Shown: one piece after another, positions 10,655 through 20,377 of the stretch
How the letters are laid out: every line of letters starts with the position of its first letter
How positions within the stretch are numbered: the first letter of the stretch is position 1
Origin: an uncultured Bacteroidota bacterium
Lineage (GTDB): Bacteria > Bacteroidota > Bacteroidia > Chitinophagales > Chitinophagaceae
Direction: 5' to 3'
Assembly (NCBI GenBank): GCA_903906365.1
Contig: CAIVKC010000041.1
Coordinates: 62,001 to 126,000 of the forward strand
Length of the DNA: 64,000 nt
Notes under the pieces: model-generated
Databases searched by the model: none
Seen by the model: only the letters and a program-made list of their open reading frames with translations
Told to the model about the DNA's origin: nothing
Translations under genes and position numbers: made by a program

Positions 10655-11791
10655 ATGGAGCCAATCACAAGCAGGAGTCTTCCCAGGGAAGGTGCAGGCC
10701 AGCGTATTATTCAATTGGACGGACTGCGGGGTATCGCTGTGCTGATGGTGGTATTTTTCCATTACTTTTCCATGCAGTATGAGCCGAGAACCAACCTTTC
10801 GGGGCTCGAAAGGGTGATGAATGTCATCACCAGTAAAGGTTTCTGCGGGGTGGATCTCTTTTTTGTCCTCTCGGGTTTCTTCATTGGATCCATCCTGCTC
10901 AAAAACAGGGGGGCCAGTAAATATTTCAGTGTATTTTATATCCGCCGCTTTTTCAGGATCATTCCCATATTTTACGTGATTCTTGTCATTTATCTCCTGT
11001 TGCGGCATAGTCACCTCTATCACCCGAACTCCTTCCTGTTTGAGCCGGCCATACCCATTGGTTATTATTTTGTATTTCTGCAGAATTTCCTGATGGGATT
11101 CCGCAACTATTCGGGATCCGGGGCGATAGCCCCCTCCTGGTCATTGGCCGTGGAAGAACAGTTTTATCTGATCATGCCCCTGGTTACCTATTTTTTGAAA
11201 CCCAGGCAAATATTGTGGTTTATCCTTTTTTGCCTGGTACTGGCGCCTGTGAGCAGACTGTTCATGCACACGGAGACGGCCCAGTATACCTGGCTGATTT
11301 CCAGGATGGATACCCTTGCCCTGGGGGTTCTGCTGGCCTACATCATGCAGTTTGAAAAAGCCCGGGATTTTATCTCCAGGAACCTGGTAGCCATAAAATG
11401 GGGGTTTTTTGGGCTGATAGGTATCATCCTGCTGCAGTACGCACTGTTTAATTTCTTTTTCCTGAAATTCACCTTCTTCGGTCTTTCCTTTGCCTATATA
11501 GTACTGATAGCCCTGTTTTCGGGAAAGGGACTGATATACCAGTTTCTGACCTGGAAATTCTTCCTGAATATGGGCAAGCTTTCCTATTTTATTTACCTCT
11601 ACCACCAGCTGGTCAACGGACTGCTGCACCAGTTGCTTTTGCACCAGACAACGCCGGTATTGGAGGGCATGTATTCTTACCTGCTTACCGGGGCCGCCTT
11701 CCTGCTGACCTGGCTGATGGCCACCCTGTCCTTTACCTATTTTGAGGGGCCTTTAATCAGGTACAGTCATTCCTTTAAATACGGAGACTAG
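10655..11791 (+). CDS. Acyltransferase family 3 (OafA/NodX type) membrane protein
   Basis: IIQLDGLRGIAVLMVVFFHYF, GVDLFFVLSGFFIG, PSWSLAVEEQFYL motifs; multiple TM segments. Confidence 0.9.
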   Translation: MEPITSRSLPREGAGQRIIQLDGLRGIAVLMVVFFHYFSMQYEPRTNLSGLERVMNVITSKGFCGVDLFFVLSGFFIGSILLKNRGASKYFSVFYIRRFFRIIPIFYVILVIYLLLRHSHLYHPNSFLFEPAIPIGYYFVFLQNFLMGFRNYSGSGAIAPSWSLAVEEQFYLIMPLVTYFLKPRQILWFILFCLVLAPVSRLFMHTETAQYTWLISRMDTLALGVLLAYIMQFEKARDFISRNLVAIKWGFFGLIGIILLQYALFNFFFLKFTFFGLSFAYIVLIALFSGKGLIYQFLTWKFFLNMGKLSYFIYLYHQLVNGLLHQLLLHQTTPVLEGMYSYLLTGAAFLLTWLMATLSFTYFEGPLIRYSHSFKYGD

Positions 11792-11805
11792 TCAACAGGG
11801 CCGGG

Positions 11806-11919
11806 GTGTGGATAAAACCCATCCCGAAAATTTGGATTTTAGCCATAAAGGGTCTTACCTTAACTTTAATATTATTTCTGGTAACTGTAGCTGTCATGCT
11901 ACTTCTGATAGGCGGGTGA
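11806..11919 (+). CDS. Putative small single-TM protein (37 aa, GTG start)
   Basis: Hand translation gives (M)WIKPIPKIWILAIKGLTLTLILFLVTVAVMLLLIGG*, followed at once by a terminator hairpin. No ORF-track entry on this strand. Confidence 0.3.
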   Translation: MWIKPIPKIWILAIKGLTLTLILFLVTVAVMLLLIGG

Positions 11920-11934
11920 TATTTCCCGTCGTAA

Positions 11935-11966
11935 AAGGGTGAAGGAGAATATGCCTTCACCTTTCT
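11935..11966 (+). terminator. Terminator hairpin
   Basis: GGTGAAGG-AGAATATG-CCTTCACC then TTTCTT. Confidence 0.65.
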
Positions 11967-12059
11967 TATTGGCAGGATATTAACAAACCCTGTACAATAA
12001 TACGGTCAAGGTTAACTCAATTCCTTTTCGTTTATTTGCCTTAAATTTAATAGCCGAGC

Positions 12060-13058
12060 ATGAAACCCTCCATTGCCTTCGTTACTGGTGGTTATTCCGG
12101 TGAATCTGTCATCTCCTACAAGAGTGCCCTGACCATCCTTTCCAATGTGGACAGGGAGGCCTATGATATCTACAAGATTGATATTACACCCAAGGGCTGG
12201 TGGTATGAGACCCTGCAGGGAAACAGGTCCCCGGTGGACAGGGAGGATTTCAGCATCACCGATGAAGGGAAAAAAATCCATTTTGACGCGGTGCTGATCG
12301 GTATCCACGGAACCCCGGGAGAAGACGGGAAACTGCAGGGATACTTTGACCTGGTCGGACTTCCTTACACTTCCTGCGATGCAGCCACTTCCGCCCTGAC
12401 CTTCAACAAAAGGTATACCGTGGCCGTGGCCTCCTTTTCGGGCATCCATGTCTCCAAATCGGTCTTGCTCATTGAAGGAAAAATGGGGGATGCCGGAGAA
12501 GTCGCTTCCCAGCTGAAATTCCCTGTATTTGTAAAACCAAACAACGGAGGGTCGAGCATTGGCATGTCCAAAGTGCTGTTCCCCGATGACCTGGAATCAG
12601 CCATTGCAAAGGCTTTCAGGGAAGACAGCCAGGTGCTGGTGGAGGAATTCATCAGCGGACGGGAGTTTACCATTGGCGTATTTCGTTCTGAGGGACAAAT
12701 TATTACCCTGCCCATCACGGAGATAAAGACCAACAAGGAATTCTTTGACTTCGAAGCCAAATATACACCTGGATTTACCGATGAAATCACCCCGGCGCTA
12801 CTGGACAGGGAAATGGAATCCAGTATCCGGGCCGCTGCCAGGAAAGTCTATCAGGTATTCAATTGCAGCGGGGTAGTGAGAATTGATTTTATATTTGATG
12901 AAAAAAGAGGGGAGCCCTGTATGTTGGAGATCAACACGGTCCCCGGGCAAAGTGAGGCCAGCATTGTTCCCCAGCAGGTCAGGGCCATGGGCTGGACGCT
13001 GAAACAGTTTTATTCGGCGCTCATCGAAGAGGCGCTGTCCCGCAGGCAGCCAGTGTAA
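12060..13058 (+). CDS. ddl: D-alanine--D-alanine ligase
   Basis: FVTGGYSGESVISYKSA, IGIHGTPGEDGKLQGYFDLVGLPYTSCDAATSALTFNK, LEINTVPGQSEASIVPQQ. Confidence 0.93.
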   Translation: MKPSIAFVTGGYSGESVISYKSALTILSNVDREAYDIYKIDITPKGWWYETLQGNRSPVDREDFSITDEGKKIHFDAVLIGIHGTPGEDGKLQGYFDLVGLPYTSCDAATSALTFNKRYTVAVASFSGIHVSKSVLLIEGKMGDAGEVASQLKFPVFVKPNNGGSSIGMSKVLFPDDLESAIAKAFREDSQVLVEEFISGREFTIGVFRSEGQIITLPITEIKTNKEFFDFEAKYTPGFTDEITPALLDREMESSIRAAARKVYQVFNCSGVVRIDFIFDEKRGEPCMLEINTVPGQSEASIVPQQVRAMGWTLKQFYSALIEEALSRRQPV

Positions 13059-13155
13059 AGTCAAAGTCCCCCGGGCGGCTGGACAAAAAACGGTAGGGCG
13101 GTCTGGGAAGACGCACCTTTGCCGGTACAGCAGCCCTTGAGCTAAATAGAATCGC

Positions 13156-13587
13156 ATGAAAAAATCATTATTGTTTTTATTACTGGCTTTGCTGGCCCTG
13201 GCCCCCCGGGCCCAACAGTTCTTTTATATCCAGCCGGGTACTGCAGCTGAGCCGACCCTTCGGCAGCAATTGCTGGGGCGCGCCCAGTTTATTTCGGAGG
13301 TGCCCTGCTCCTCTGATTATACGATACTCTCGGCCTCTGAAGCGGGAACCAGCCCCGGGGTGACCACCCTGAGCATCCTGGTGGTGGATACCGCAACCCG
13401 GCGCACGCTGTTTGAAACCCGGGAAGATTATCCTGCAGCGTGGTTGGGGGTTCGCCCCCCTGTCCGCCTGGTCCTGGCCTTCAGCACCCTGGTTGAAAAA
13501 AATATGGATCAGATACTGCTCCGGATCCGGCAGGCCCGGTTTGGAGGTATGGCAACGCCCCATTGGATTAAAAAGGACAAGACATGA
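13156..13587 (+). CDS. Secreted hypothetical protein
   Basis: Sec signal MKKSLLFLLLALLALAPRAQQ; lies between ddl and the PASTA gene on the same strand. Confidence 0.65.
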   Translation: MKKSLLFLLLALLALAPRAQQFFYIQPGTAAEPTLRQQLLGRAQFISEVPCSSDYTILSASEAGTSPGVTTLSILVVDTATRRTLFETREDYPAAWLGVRPPVRLVLAFSTLVEKNMDQILLRIRQARFGGMATPHWIKKDKT

Positions 13588-13669
13588 GGCCTGGCCAGGG
13601 TACCCCTGGGCGCAATGGGGATATAGGGGTATTATTTTGTATCTTTCTCGTCATCATAAAAACTGATAT

Positions 13670-14491
13670 GTGTTTAAATTCATAACAGGCAGGCCGCTTT
13701 GGGTAAATATATTGGCAGGAATGGTCATCGTATTGCTGTTGTTGCTGGTCTTTCTGGGATCACTGGACCTGCTGACCCGTCATGGAAAGGTCCTGAAGAT
13801 ACCATCGGTAACTGGCCAGTCCTTTGCCGAAGCCAAAAAAACCCTGGAATCCCAGGGTTTCGACGTGCAGATCCAGGATTCAACCTATAATGATACCGTT
13901 CCCCCCCTGCAGGTGGTCAAGCAGTTTCCCGAGGCGGACAACCTGGTGAAAGTAAACCGCACGGTGTATGTCACCATCAACCGCTCGGTGGCCCCGATGA
14001 TTGAAATGCCCAATCTGATCAGCATGACCTTCCGGAATGCGGAAATGGTGATTCACCATTACGGGCTTCAGTTGGAGGATACCATCTTTAAGCCGGATTT
14101 TGCCAAAAATTCGGTACTTGACCAGTTGTACAACGGACAAAGCATCAAACCAGGCACTAAGATCCAGCAGGGCAATAAAATCACCCTGGTCCTGGGCAGC
14201 GGTATCGGGGGCAGTCAGTTCATGGTGCCTGGACTGATCGGACTCACCTATCGGGAGGCCTTGGTGGAACTGGAAGCAGGGCGGCTGGTGCCGGGAGCTA
14301 TCGTCCCGGACAATGATGTGAGGGACACACTCGATGCCTTTGTTTACCGGCAGAATCCGGGAAGATATGGTGAGGACAGGAGTCCCAACCGGATCCGGCA
14401 GGGCCAGAGCATCGATCTTTGGCTGAGTGTGAAAAAACCGGTATTGCCGGTGGATTCATCCCTGGACAGACAGCCGGCGATTAACCAGTAA
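13670..14491 (+). CDS. PASTA-domain membrane protein without kinase domain
   Basis: Single N-terminal TM then three PASTA-like units (IPSVTGQSFAEAKKTLESQGF; MPNLISMTFRNAEMVIHHYGL; VPGLIGLTYREALVELEAGRL). Confidence 0.9.
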   Translation: MFKFITGRPLWVNILAGMVIVLLLLLVFLGSLDLLTRHGKVLKIPSVTGQSFAEAKKTLESQGFDVQIQDSTYNDTVPPLQVVKQFPEADNLVKVNRTVYVTINRSVAPMIEMPNLISMTFRNAEMVIHHYGLQLEDTIFKPDFAKNSVLDQLYNGQSIKPGTKIQQGNKITLVLGSGIGGSQFMVPGLIGLTYREALVELEAGRLVPGAIVPDNDVRDTLDAFVYRQNPGRYGEDRSPNRIRQGQSIDLWLSVKKPVLPVDSSLDRQPAINQ

Positions 14492-14515
14492 TCACATATA
14501 GAAAATAAAAAACGT

Positions 14516-14830
14516 ATGCAAACCATTACCGTAGAGGCTTTAAAGGCGAGACTGGATGCCGGGGAACAACTCCATGTCGTGGATGTAAGGGAACCCCATG
14601 AACACGCAGAATTCAACATCGGGGGCCAACTCATTCCCCTGGGCAAAATACAGACCATGCAGGTCGATGAACTCGAAGACCTGAAGGATAAGGAACTCAT
14701 TGTATACTGCAGAAGCGGCAACAGGAGTGGACAGGCCTGCCTGATACTGGATACGCTTGGTTTTAAAAATACGGTGAATGTGGTAGGCGGCATGCTGGCC
14801 TGGCAGGAAAAATATGGTTCTGCCCGATAG
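14516..14830 (+). CDS. Rhodanese-like domain protein
   Basis: HVVDVREPHEHAEFNIGGQLIPLG ... LIVYCRSGNRSGQACLIL active-site Cys loop. Confidence 0.92.
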   Translation: MQTITVEALKARLDAGEQLHVVDVREPHEHAEFNIGGQLIPLGKIQTMQVDELEDLKDKELIVYCRSGNRSGQACLILDTLGFKNTVNVVGGMLAWQEKYGSAR

Positions 14831-14878
14831 CAGGCAGTTATCCACGGGGACAAACAGGACGGGTATCCGTCTATAGTC

Positions 14879-15487
14879 CTAGGGATTGCTGATCCGGACC
14901 AGCCGGACATTGATATTCTCACTGGCTGATTTCAATATAAAAGGATAAAGGGGGTCATTGAGTATCCAGAACTTTTTCCTCCCATTGGTCGACACGATGT
15001 AAATAGCATCCAGTTCCCTGCCATCCAGCAGGACAGCCTGGCCGGGCGGGGGATCGGTCAGCGTATAGGTGATTCCTCCATAGGAAGCCGATTTTCGTTC
15101 TTTCAATGTCCTGATGAACTGTCTGGAAAAGCAGTGGTCCGTCTTGTCATCCGACAATACATATAACAGGGAGCCGTCTGACTTGGAGGTCGGCTGTTCA
15201 TTGGGGGTCTTCATCCTGCTGCCGGATTCCATCCCTTTTTTGGTGATGACGGTCCTGACCAATTGAATTTTACCTTTAAAAGGGATGGAATCGACCAGGG
15301 ATAGTCCGCCATGGTCGGTCGACAGAATCTCTCCTGCGACATTGAGGTCATCACCTGCCTTGCCGGAAAAGTTAAATTCAAACTGGGTTCCGGCCTTTAT
15401 TTCAGGAAGGTATTTTTCACTGGAGTCCTGGGCATAAAGCACCGCTACGGGAGAGGCACATAGCAGGCAGATCAATAACTTTTTCAT
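14879..15487 (-). CDS. Secreted hypothetical protein
   Basis: Signal peptide MKKLLICLLCASPVAVLYAQ; no recognised domain. Confidence 0.65.
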   Translation of the reverse strand: MKKLLICLLCASPVAVLYAQDSSEKYLPEIKAGTQFEFNFSGKAGDDLNVAGEILSTDHGGLSLVDSIPFKGKIQLVRTVITKKGMESGSRMKTPNEQPTSKSDGSLLYVLSDDKTDHCFSRQFIRTLKERKSASYGGITYTLTDPPPGQAVLLDGRELDAIYIVSTNGRKKFWILNDPLYPFILKSASENINVRLVRISNP

Positions 15488-15575
15488 TCCCTGTAAACGA
15501 AAATCCGGTCGCCAGCGTATATGTATGGCTCCACAATTCTTGCCTGCTCCCGTTATTTTCTGCCTAAAGCAAAGA

Positions 15576-17561
15576 CTATTTCAGGTACTTATCATACCAT
15601 GCCAGGTACCTTTCCAGCCTGTCGTTCAGGTAGGAGGGCGTAGTAAGGCCGTGGAACTGACCCGGGTATACAATCAGTTCACAGGGGATACCCAGGGTTC
15701 GGAGGGCCTGGTACATCTGTTCCGAGCCTGCAGTAGGTACGTTAAAGTCCTTTTCCCCGCTCATAAAAAGGGTGGGGGTTTTGATCTTATCGGCTGTAAG
15801 GAGGGGGTAGGAGATTTTCAGGTAGCCCTGGATGTTTTTCCAGGGAGCTCCTATTTCATGGTTATACTGGTTGATATACTGATCTACCCCATAGAGGGAC
15901 AGGGTAAAGCCGGTGCCGGCACCGCTGCAGGCGGCCTTGAACCGGTTATCTGAAGCAATCAGGTAGTCGGTCAGAATGCCGCCATAACTCCAGCCGCCCA
16001 CCCCCAGGGCCGCCGGGTTCGCGATACCCTGTTTAACCAGGTAATCCACGGCACCGTGCAGGTCAATGACCTCCTTGTGTCCCCAGTCGGCGGAAATGGT
16101 TTTACAAAATTCAAGTCCCCGGCCATTGCTTCCCCGGTAATTTACTGCTGCCACCGCATATCCGCCCGAAGCCAGTACCTGGCGGGTAAAATCAAATCCA
16201 TAGTCATCCTGTCCAACCGGTCCGCCATGGATAAAAAGAATCAGCGGAAGACGGGCGCCGGGCTGGGACAGGGCTGGCCGGTATAGTATTCCGGAAACAG
16301 CCGTACCGTCCGCACTCCGGGAAGTGAAGCCTTCCACCGTGGCCAGGGTGACCCGGCTTAAAAAAGCATCGGAATGGCTGGTCAGTTTCCTGGTTTTGCC
16401 GTTTTCCAGCATATATATTTCCGAAGGGGTATGCGGGTCGCTCATGATTACCAGCCAGCTCCCGGCGGAGGCGGCCTCCAGGGTGCTGAAACTGCGCTGC
16501 CCGTCTGCCACCCGGCTGATTTCACCTCCCGGAATCCGGAAACTTCCTACATACCGCTGCCTGTCATCGGTGATAAGGGCTGTAATGGACATGCCATCCT
16601 TTGACCAGCGGGGATTGGAAACCGGCCGGTCCAATCCCAGGGAAAGCAGCCTGGGCTCTCCGCCGCTGGCGGGGAGGAGGGCGAGCACCGGCTGATCATA
16701 CATGATATAATCCTCACTGCTGGTGGACCGGGTATAGGCGATCCATTTACCATCCGGGCTCCATTGCGGGGAATTATCTGATCCTGTCCAGCTGGTGAGC
16801 CGCATGATGGGTGCTCCCGGCCTGGGCTCCACCAGGAAGATATCCGAATTCTGGTTTTTGTCCGGGTCTTCTGTCCGGTTGCTTACAAAAGCAATCTGTG
16901 TACCCTGGGGGTTCCAGACCGCTGAACCATCGTCGTAATTGCCCCGGGTAAGGGTATCGATTTTTTTGGTTTCCACATCCAGCAGATACAGATGGGTAAA
17001 CAGTTTCTGGAAACGATACCCGGAAACATCCTCCTTAAAATGATACCGGTCTATGACATAGGGTTTGGTGGTCTTGATCTTGGAACTGTCTTCCCGCTCC
17101 TGGTCCGTCAGGGTTAACAGCAGCTTTTTGGCATCCGGGCTCCAGGCATAATCATTGACTCCTCCCTTGATATCGGTGAGTTTTTTGCCTTCCCCTCCGC
17201 GCCTGTCCATCAGCCACACCTGACTGCCTTTGGCATCCTGCCTGCCGGACAGAAAGGCCAGGTATTTCCCATCCGGACTCCACCGGGGCCTGCTCTCCCC
17301 TTCGGGGCTCGAAGTCATCTGTATGTCCTGGGAACCATCCCGGCTGACCATCCAAATGGACGCATGGCGCCTGTCTTTAATGGAATCGATGGTGCTTACC
17401 GTATAGGCGATCCAGTTACCATCCGGGGAAATCTGCGCGTCGCCGACGGAGGGCAGGGCGTAGAGATCGGAAGGCTTCAATGGACGCGGAGGGGCGGGCT
17501 GGGCTGTTAATTGGAGGCAAAGCAGCAAGGCGGGCAACAGGGATATACAAGCAGATTTCAT
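15576..17561 (-). CDS. S9 family peptidase (acylaminoacyl-peptidase-like)
   Basis: Beta-propeller SPDGNWIAYT repeats plus GVGGWSYGGILTDYLI nucleophile elbow and GQFHGL. Confidence 0.92.
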   Translation of the reverse strand: MKSACISLLPALLLCLQLTAQPAPPRPLKPSDLYALPSVGDAQISPDGNWIAYTVSTIDSIKDRRHASIWMVSRDGSQDIQMTSSPEGESRPRWSPDGKYLAFLSGRQDAKGSQVWLMDRRGGEGKKLTDIKGGVNDYAWSPDAKKLLLTLTDQEREDSSKIKTTKPYVIDRYHFKEDVSGYRFQKLFTHLYLLDVETKKIDTLTRGNYDDGSAVWNPQGTQIAFVSNRTEDPDKNQNSDIFLVEPRPGAPIMRLTSWTGSDNSPQWSPDGKWIAYTRSTSSEDYIMYDQPVLALLPASGGEPRLLSLGLDRPVSNPRWSKDGMSITALITDDRQRYVGSFRIPGGEISRVADGQRSFSTLEAASAGSWLVIMSDPHTPSEIYMLENGKTRKLTSHSDAFLSRVTLATVEGFTSRSADGTAVSGILYRPALSQPGARLPLILFIHGGPVGQDDYGFDFTRQVLASGGYAVAAVNYRGSNGRGLEFCKTISADWGHKEVIDLHGAVDYLVKQGIANPAALGVGGWSYGGILTDYLIASDNRFKAACSGAGTGFTLSLYGVDQYINQYNHEIGAPWKNIQGYLKISYPLLTADKIKTPTLFMSGEKDFNVPTAGSEQMYQALRTLGIPCELIVYPGQFHGLTTPSYLNDRLERYLAWYDKYLK

Positions 17562-17683
17562 AAACTATATAGGTATGTTCTTAAAAATAGGGAAAATTCA
17601 GCAAGGAGGGACTTTTGTGGAAGGCTTGTTTTAGCGCCTGTTCAAATACCACTGGCCGGAGCTCAAAAAAAAAGGAGGCTAAT

Positions 17684-17705
17684 AATTTGTTCGTACGAAA
17701 AAATT
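17684..17705. promoter_or_regulatory. Palindromic operator candidate upstream of blaI-like gene
   Basis: AATTTGTTCGT|ACGAAAAAATT: 22-nt inverted repeat, 10 of 11 positions matching, with core TTCGTACGAA, 14 nt upstream of the ATG. Confidence 0.5.
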
Positions 17706-17719
17706 CCTACCTTTAATCC

Positions 17720-18121
17720 ATGAAACAGGAAAAAAAGGAAAACCAGGGTAAACCCGAACCCACCAGGTCGGAACTGGAAATTCTCCAGGTATTATGGCAA
17801 TACGGTCCTTCTACGGTAAGGTTTGTCAATGATAAACTCAATGAACAAAAAAGGACCGTGCAGTATACATCCACCCTCAAGCTCATGCAGATCATGGCTG
17901 AAAAGAAAATACTCAAAAGGGATGAGACCAACATGAAGCATATTTATATGCCGGCTGTGGAGGAACAAAAAACCAAGGGCCTGTTGCTGGACCGTTTTGT
18001 AGAATCCATGTACAACGGCTCTGCAGGATCCCTGGTCCTGCAGCTGCTCGGGAACGGGAAAACCTCCAAAAAGGAATTAGAGGCCATCAAGAAACTGCTT
18101 GACAGCCTGGACAAGAAATAA
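17720..18121 (+). CDS. BlaI/MecI/CopY-family transcriptional repressor
   Basis: PTRSELEILQVLWQYGPSTVRFVNDKLNEQKRTVQYTSTLKLMQIMAEKKILKRDE winged-helix. Confidence 0.92.
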   Translation: MKQEKKENQGKPEPTRSELEILQVLWQYGPSTVRFVNDKLNEQKRTVQYTSTLKLMQIMAEKKILKRDETNMKHIYMPAVEEQKTKGLLLDRFVESMYNGSAGSLVLQLLGNGKTSKKELEAIKKLLDSLDKK

Positions 18122-18140
18122 TACCGATAAAACCATTCAT

Positions 18141-20303
18141 ATGTATTTCATCAATGACCAAACAGCGCAGGCGATCAGCCGGACCCTGCTTCATTCCATC
18201 TGGCAGGGGTTGTTGCTTTCCCTGGGCAGCGCCCTGGTAATTCTCCTTACGCGCAGATCCACTGCCGCATTGAGGTATAATCTGCTCGCGGGGCTTTTCC
18301 TGCTTTTCCTGCTCTCGGTTGGCATCACCTTTTCGGTAGAGTATGAAACCTCTTTCCCTGATTCGGGATGGTCCGCCGGGCCTCAGGCTGTTTTGGCTAG
18401 TCCCCAGGCAGCTGTCCCCCTGGATATGGTTATTCAGCAGGGGCCCTTCCTGCAGGGGCAAATTCAGTGGTTGACCGATATATGTAACAGGCATGCCTAC
18501 CTGATCGTAATGATCTGGCTCCTCATCCTGGGAGTCCACAGCTTCAGGCTGCTGGCCAGTGCCCTCTACATTCACCGGCTCAGGAATCACAGGATACAGG
18601 CGCCTTCCGGCCATTGGAAGCAAAAAATAAGAGATCTTGCCCAAAGGCTTCATATTACCCGGGAAGTAAACCTGTTTTCCTCCGGACTCGTGAAGGTGCC
18701 CATGATGGTTGGCATCATCAAACCGGTGATTTTATTTCCTGCCAGCCTGCTTTCGCAACTGCCAGCCGCCCAGGTGGAGGCGGTATTGCTTCATGAGCTT
18801 GCCCATGTCAGGCGCCAGGATTACGTGGTCAACCTGCTTCAGAATCTGGCAGAAATCATTTTCTTTTTTAATCCCGGGCTGCTGTGGGTTTCCTCACTGA
18901 TCAGGGAGGAAAGGGAGAATTGCTGCGATGATATTGCCATCGGACAGTCCGGCAATAAGAAGGATTTTATAGAGGCCCTGGTATCCTTCCAGCAATATCA
19001 CCTGGCGGCCCCCAGCATGGCCATTGCCTTTCCCGGGAAAAAGAACCACCTGCTTAACCGCGTCCACCGAATTATAACAAGTCATAACAAAACACTCAAT
19101 AACATGGAAAAAATATCAATTGCTGCAGGTGTGTTAACCATCTGCCTGCTCACCCTGGCCTTCCGGCAGACCTCCGGCATCCCGGAGGTCAAAGCGCCCC
19201 AGGGGCAAACTCCCAAATCACCTGCCACCCTTACCCGTGATACACTGCCCGAGGAAGCATCATCCCGGGCACAGGCACCCCAAACCATCCGCGGACTCAT
19301 TAATGGCAAACAATACGAGGCGATCCTCCAGGATCATAACCTGACGGCGCTTTGGGTCAATGGTAAAAATATCCCCGAAAAAAAATGGGGTTCCCATGTG
19401 CGGGCCATCAGTACCCTGCTGGCTTCCTCCTATGAAGACCAGTCGCAGAGACTGGCTCAAAAAATAGACATGGAAATGGCCCAGACAGATTTAGCCCACC
19501 AGGAGGAAGCGCTCAACCATGAAATGGAGGCCTTCAAACTCCAACAGGAAGCCATGGCAGACTCCCGGCAGGCGGACCAGCTCAGAAAGAAGGAGGATGA
19601 ATGGATGCAGGAGCGGCAGAAAATGGAACGGCAGCAACTCGCTGACCTGGATCAGGGGACTCCAACCGACCGGCTCAGGCTGGAAATGGAATCCCACCTG
19701 CTAGCCATCAAAGAACTGCAAAAGGCCATAGAGGTGCAATCCAGGTCCCTTAATGATAAGGACCTCAAAAATCGTTTACTCGCGCTGCAGAAAAAGCAGG
19801 CGGAACTCACGGCCCTGCAGGGCAGTTTGATGCATGCAAAAATGTCGCAGGACCAAATGTCCCGGGCGGAGCTCCTGAAAATAAAAGCCGAAATGGCCGA
19901 AATGGGGAGATTAGCCGACATGGATGCCAGGAGGGCCGATGATTTCCGGGTTGGGCATCCCATCCCTCCCCAGGTGGTCGTATCACCGGGGTATCCCTTT
20001 CCAGCAACTCCGTCTGCAGATATAGATGCGGTTATACCCCCGCCGCCGGCACCCCTCATCGAACAGAGCAAACCCATTGCCGACATCATCGGGGACCTGA
20101 AAGCTGAACACATCATCAGCAATGGGGAGGACCTTTCTTTTACATTGAACAACGATAAACTGGAAGTAAACGGCATTGTCCAGCCGGCAGCCATTTTTTC
20201 CAGGCTGAAATCCAAATATATAAAAGGGTCCAAAGACCATGTGATCTATTCTTCCCACAACGGATCCACCAGCGCAGATGTATACGTGAATAATGACAAA
20301 TAG
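18141..20303 (+). CDS. BlaR1-like M56 family metallopeptidase with long coiled-coil C-terminus
   Basis: LLHELAHVRRQDYVVNLLQ zinc site with four TM segments; C-terminal half rich in Gln/Glu/Lys. Start MYFINDQTAQ at 18141. Confidence 0.9.
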   Translation: MYFINDQTAQAISRTLLHSIWQGLLLSLGSALVILLTRRSTAALRYNLLAGLFLLFLLSVGITFSVEYETSFPDSGWSAGPQAVLASPQAAVPLDMVIQQGPFLQGQIQWLTDICNRHAYLIVMIWLLILGVHSFRLLASALYIHRLRNHRIQAPSGHWKQKIRDLAQRLHITREVNLFSSGLVKVPMMVGIIKPVILFPASLLSQLPAAQVEAVLLHELAHVRRQDYVVNLLQNLAEIIFFFNPGLLWVSSLIREERENCCDDIAIGQSGNKKDFIEALVSFQQYHLAAPSMAIAFPGKKNHLLNRVHRIITSHNKTLNNMEKISIAAGVLTICLLTLAFRQTSGIPEVKAPQGQTPKSPATLTRDTLPEEASSRAQAPQTIRGLINGKQYEAILQDHNLTALWVNGKNIPEKKWGSHVRAISTLLASSYEDQSQRLAQKIDMEMAQTDLAHQEEALNHEMEAFKLQQEAMADSRQADQLRKKEDEWMQERQKMERQQLADLDQGTPTDRLRLEMESHLLAIKELQKAIEVQSRSLNDKDLKNRLLALQKKQAELTALQGSLMHAKMSQDQMSRAELLKIKAEMAEMGRLADMDARRADDFRVGHPIPPQVVVSPGYPFPATPSADIDAVIPPPPAPLIEQSKPIADIIGDLKAEHIISNGEDLSFTLNNDKLEVNGIVQPAAIFSRLKSKYIKGSKDHVIYSSHNGSTSADVYVNNDK

Positions 20304-20377
20304 CGCTTCGGTATCCTACACGACGCAGGCGCCCTGTAACCCGCCGGCCTGGCTGGTCAGGGCGCCTGCTCTTTTAA

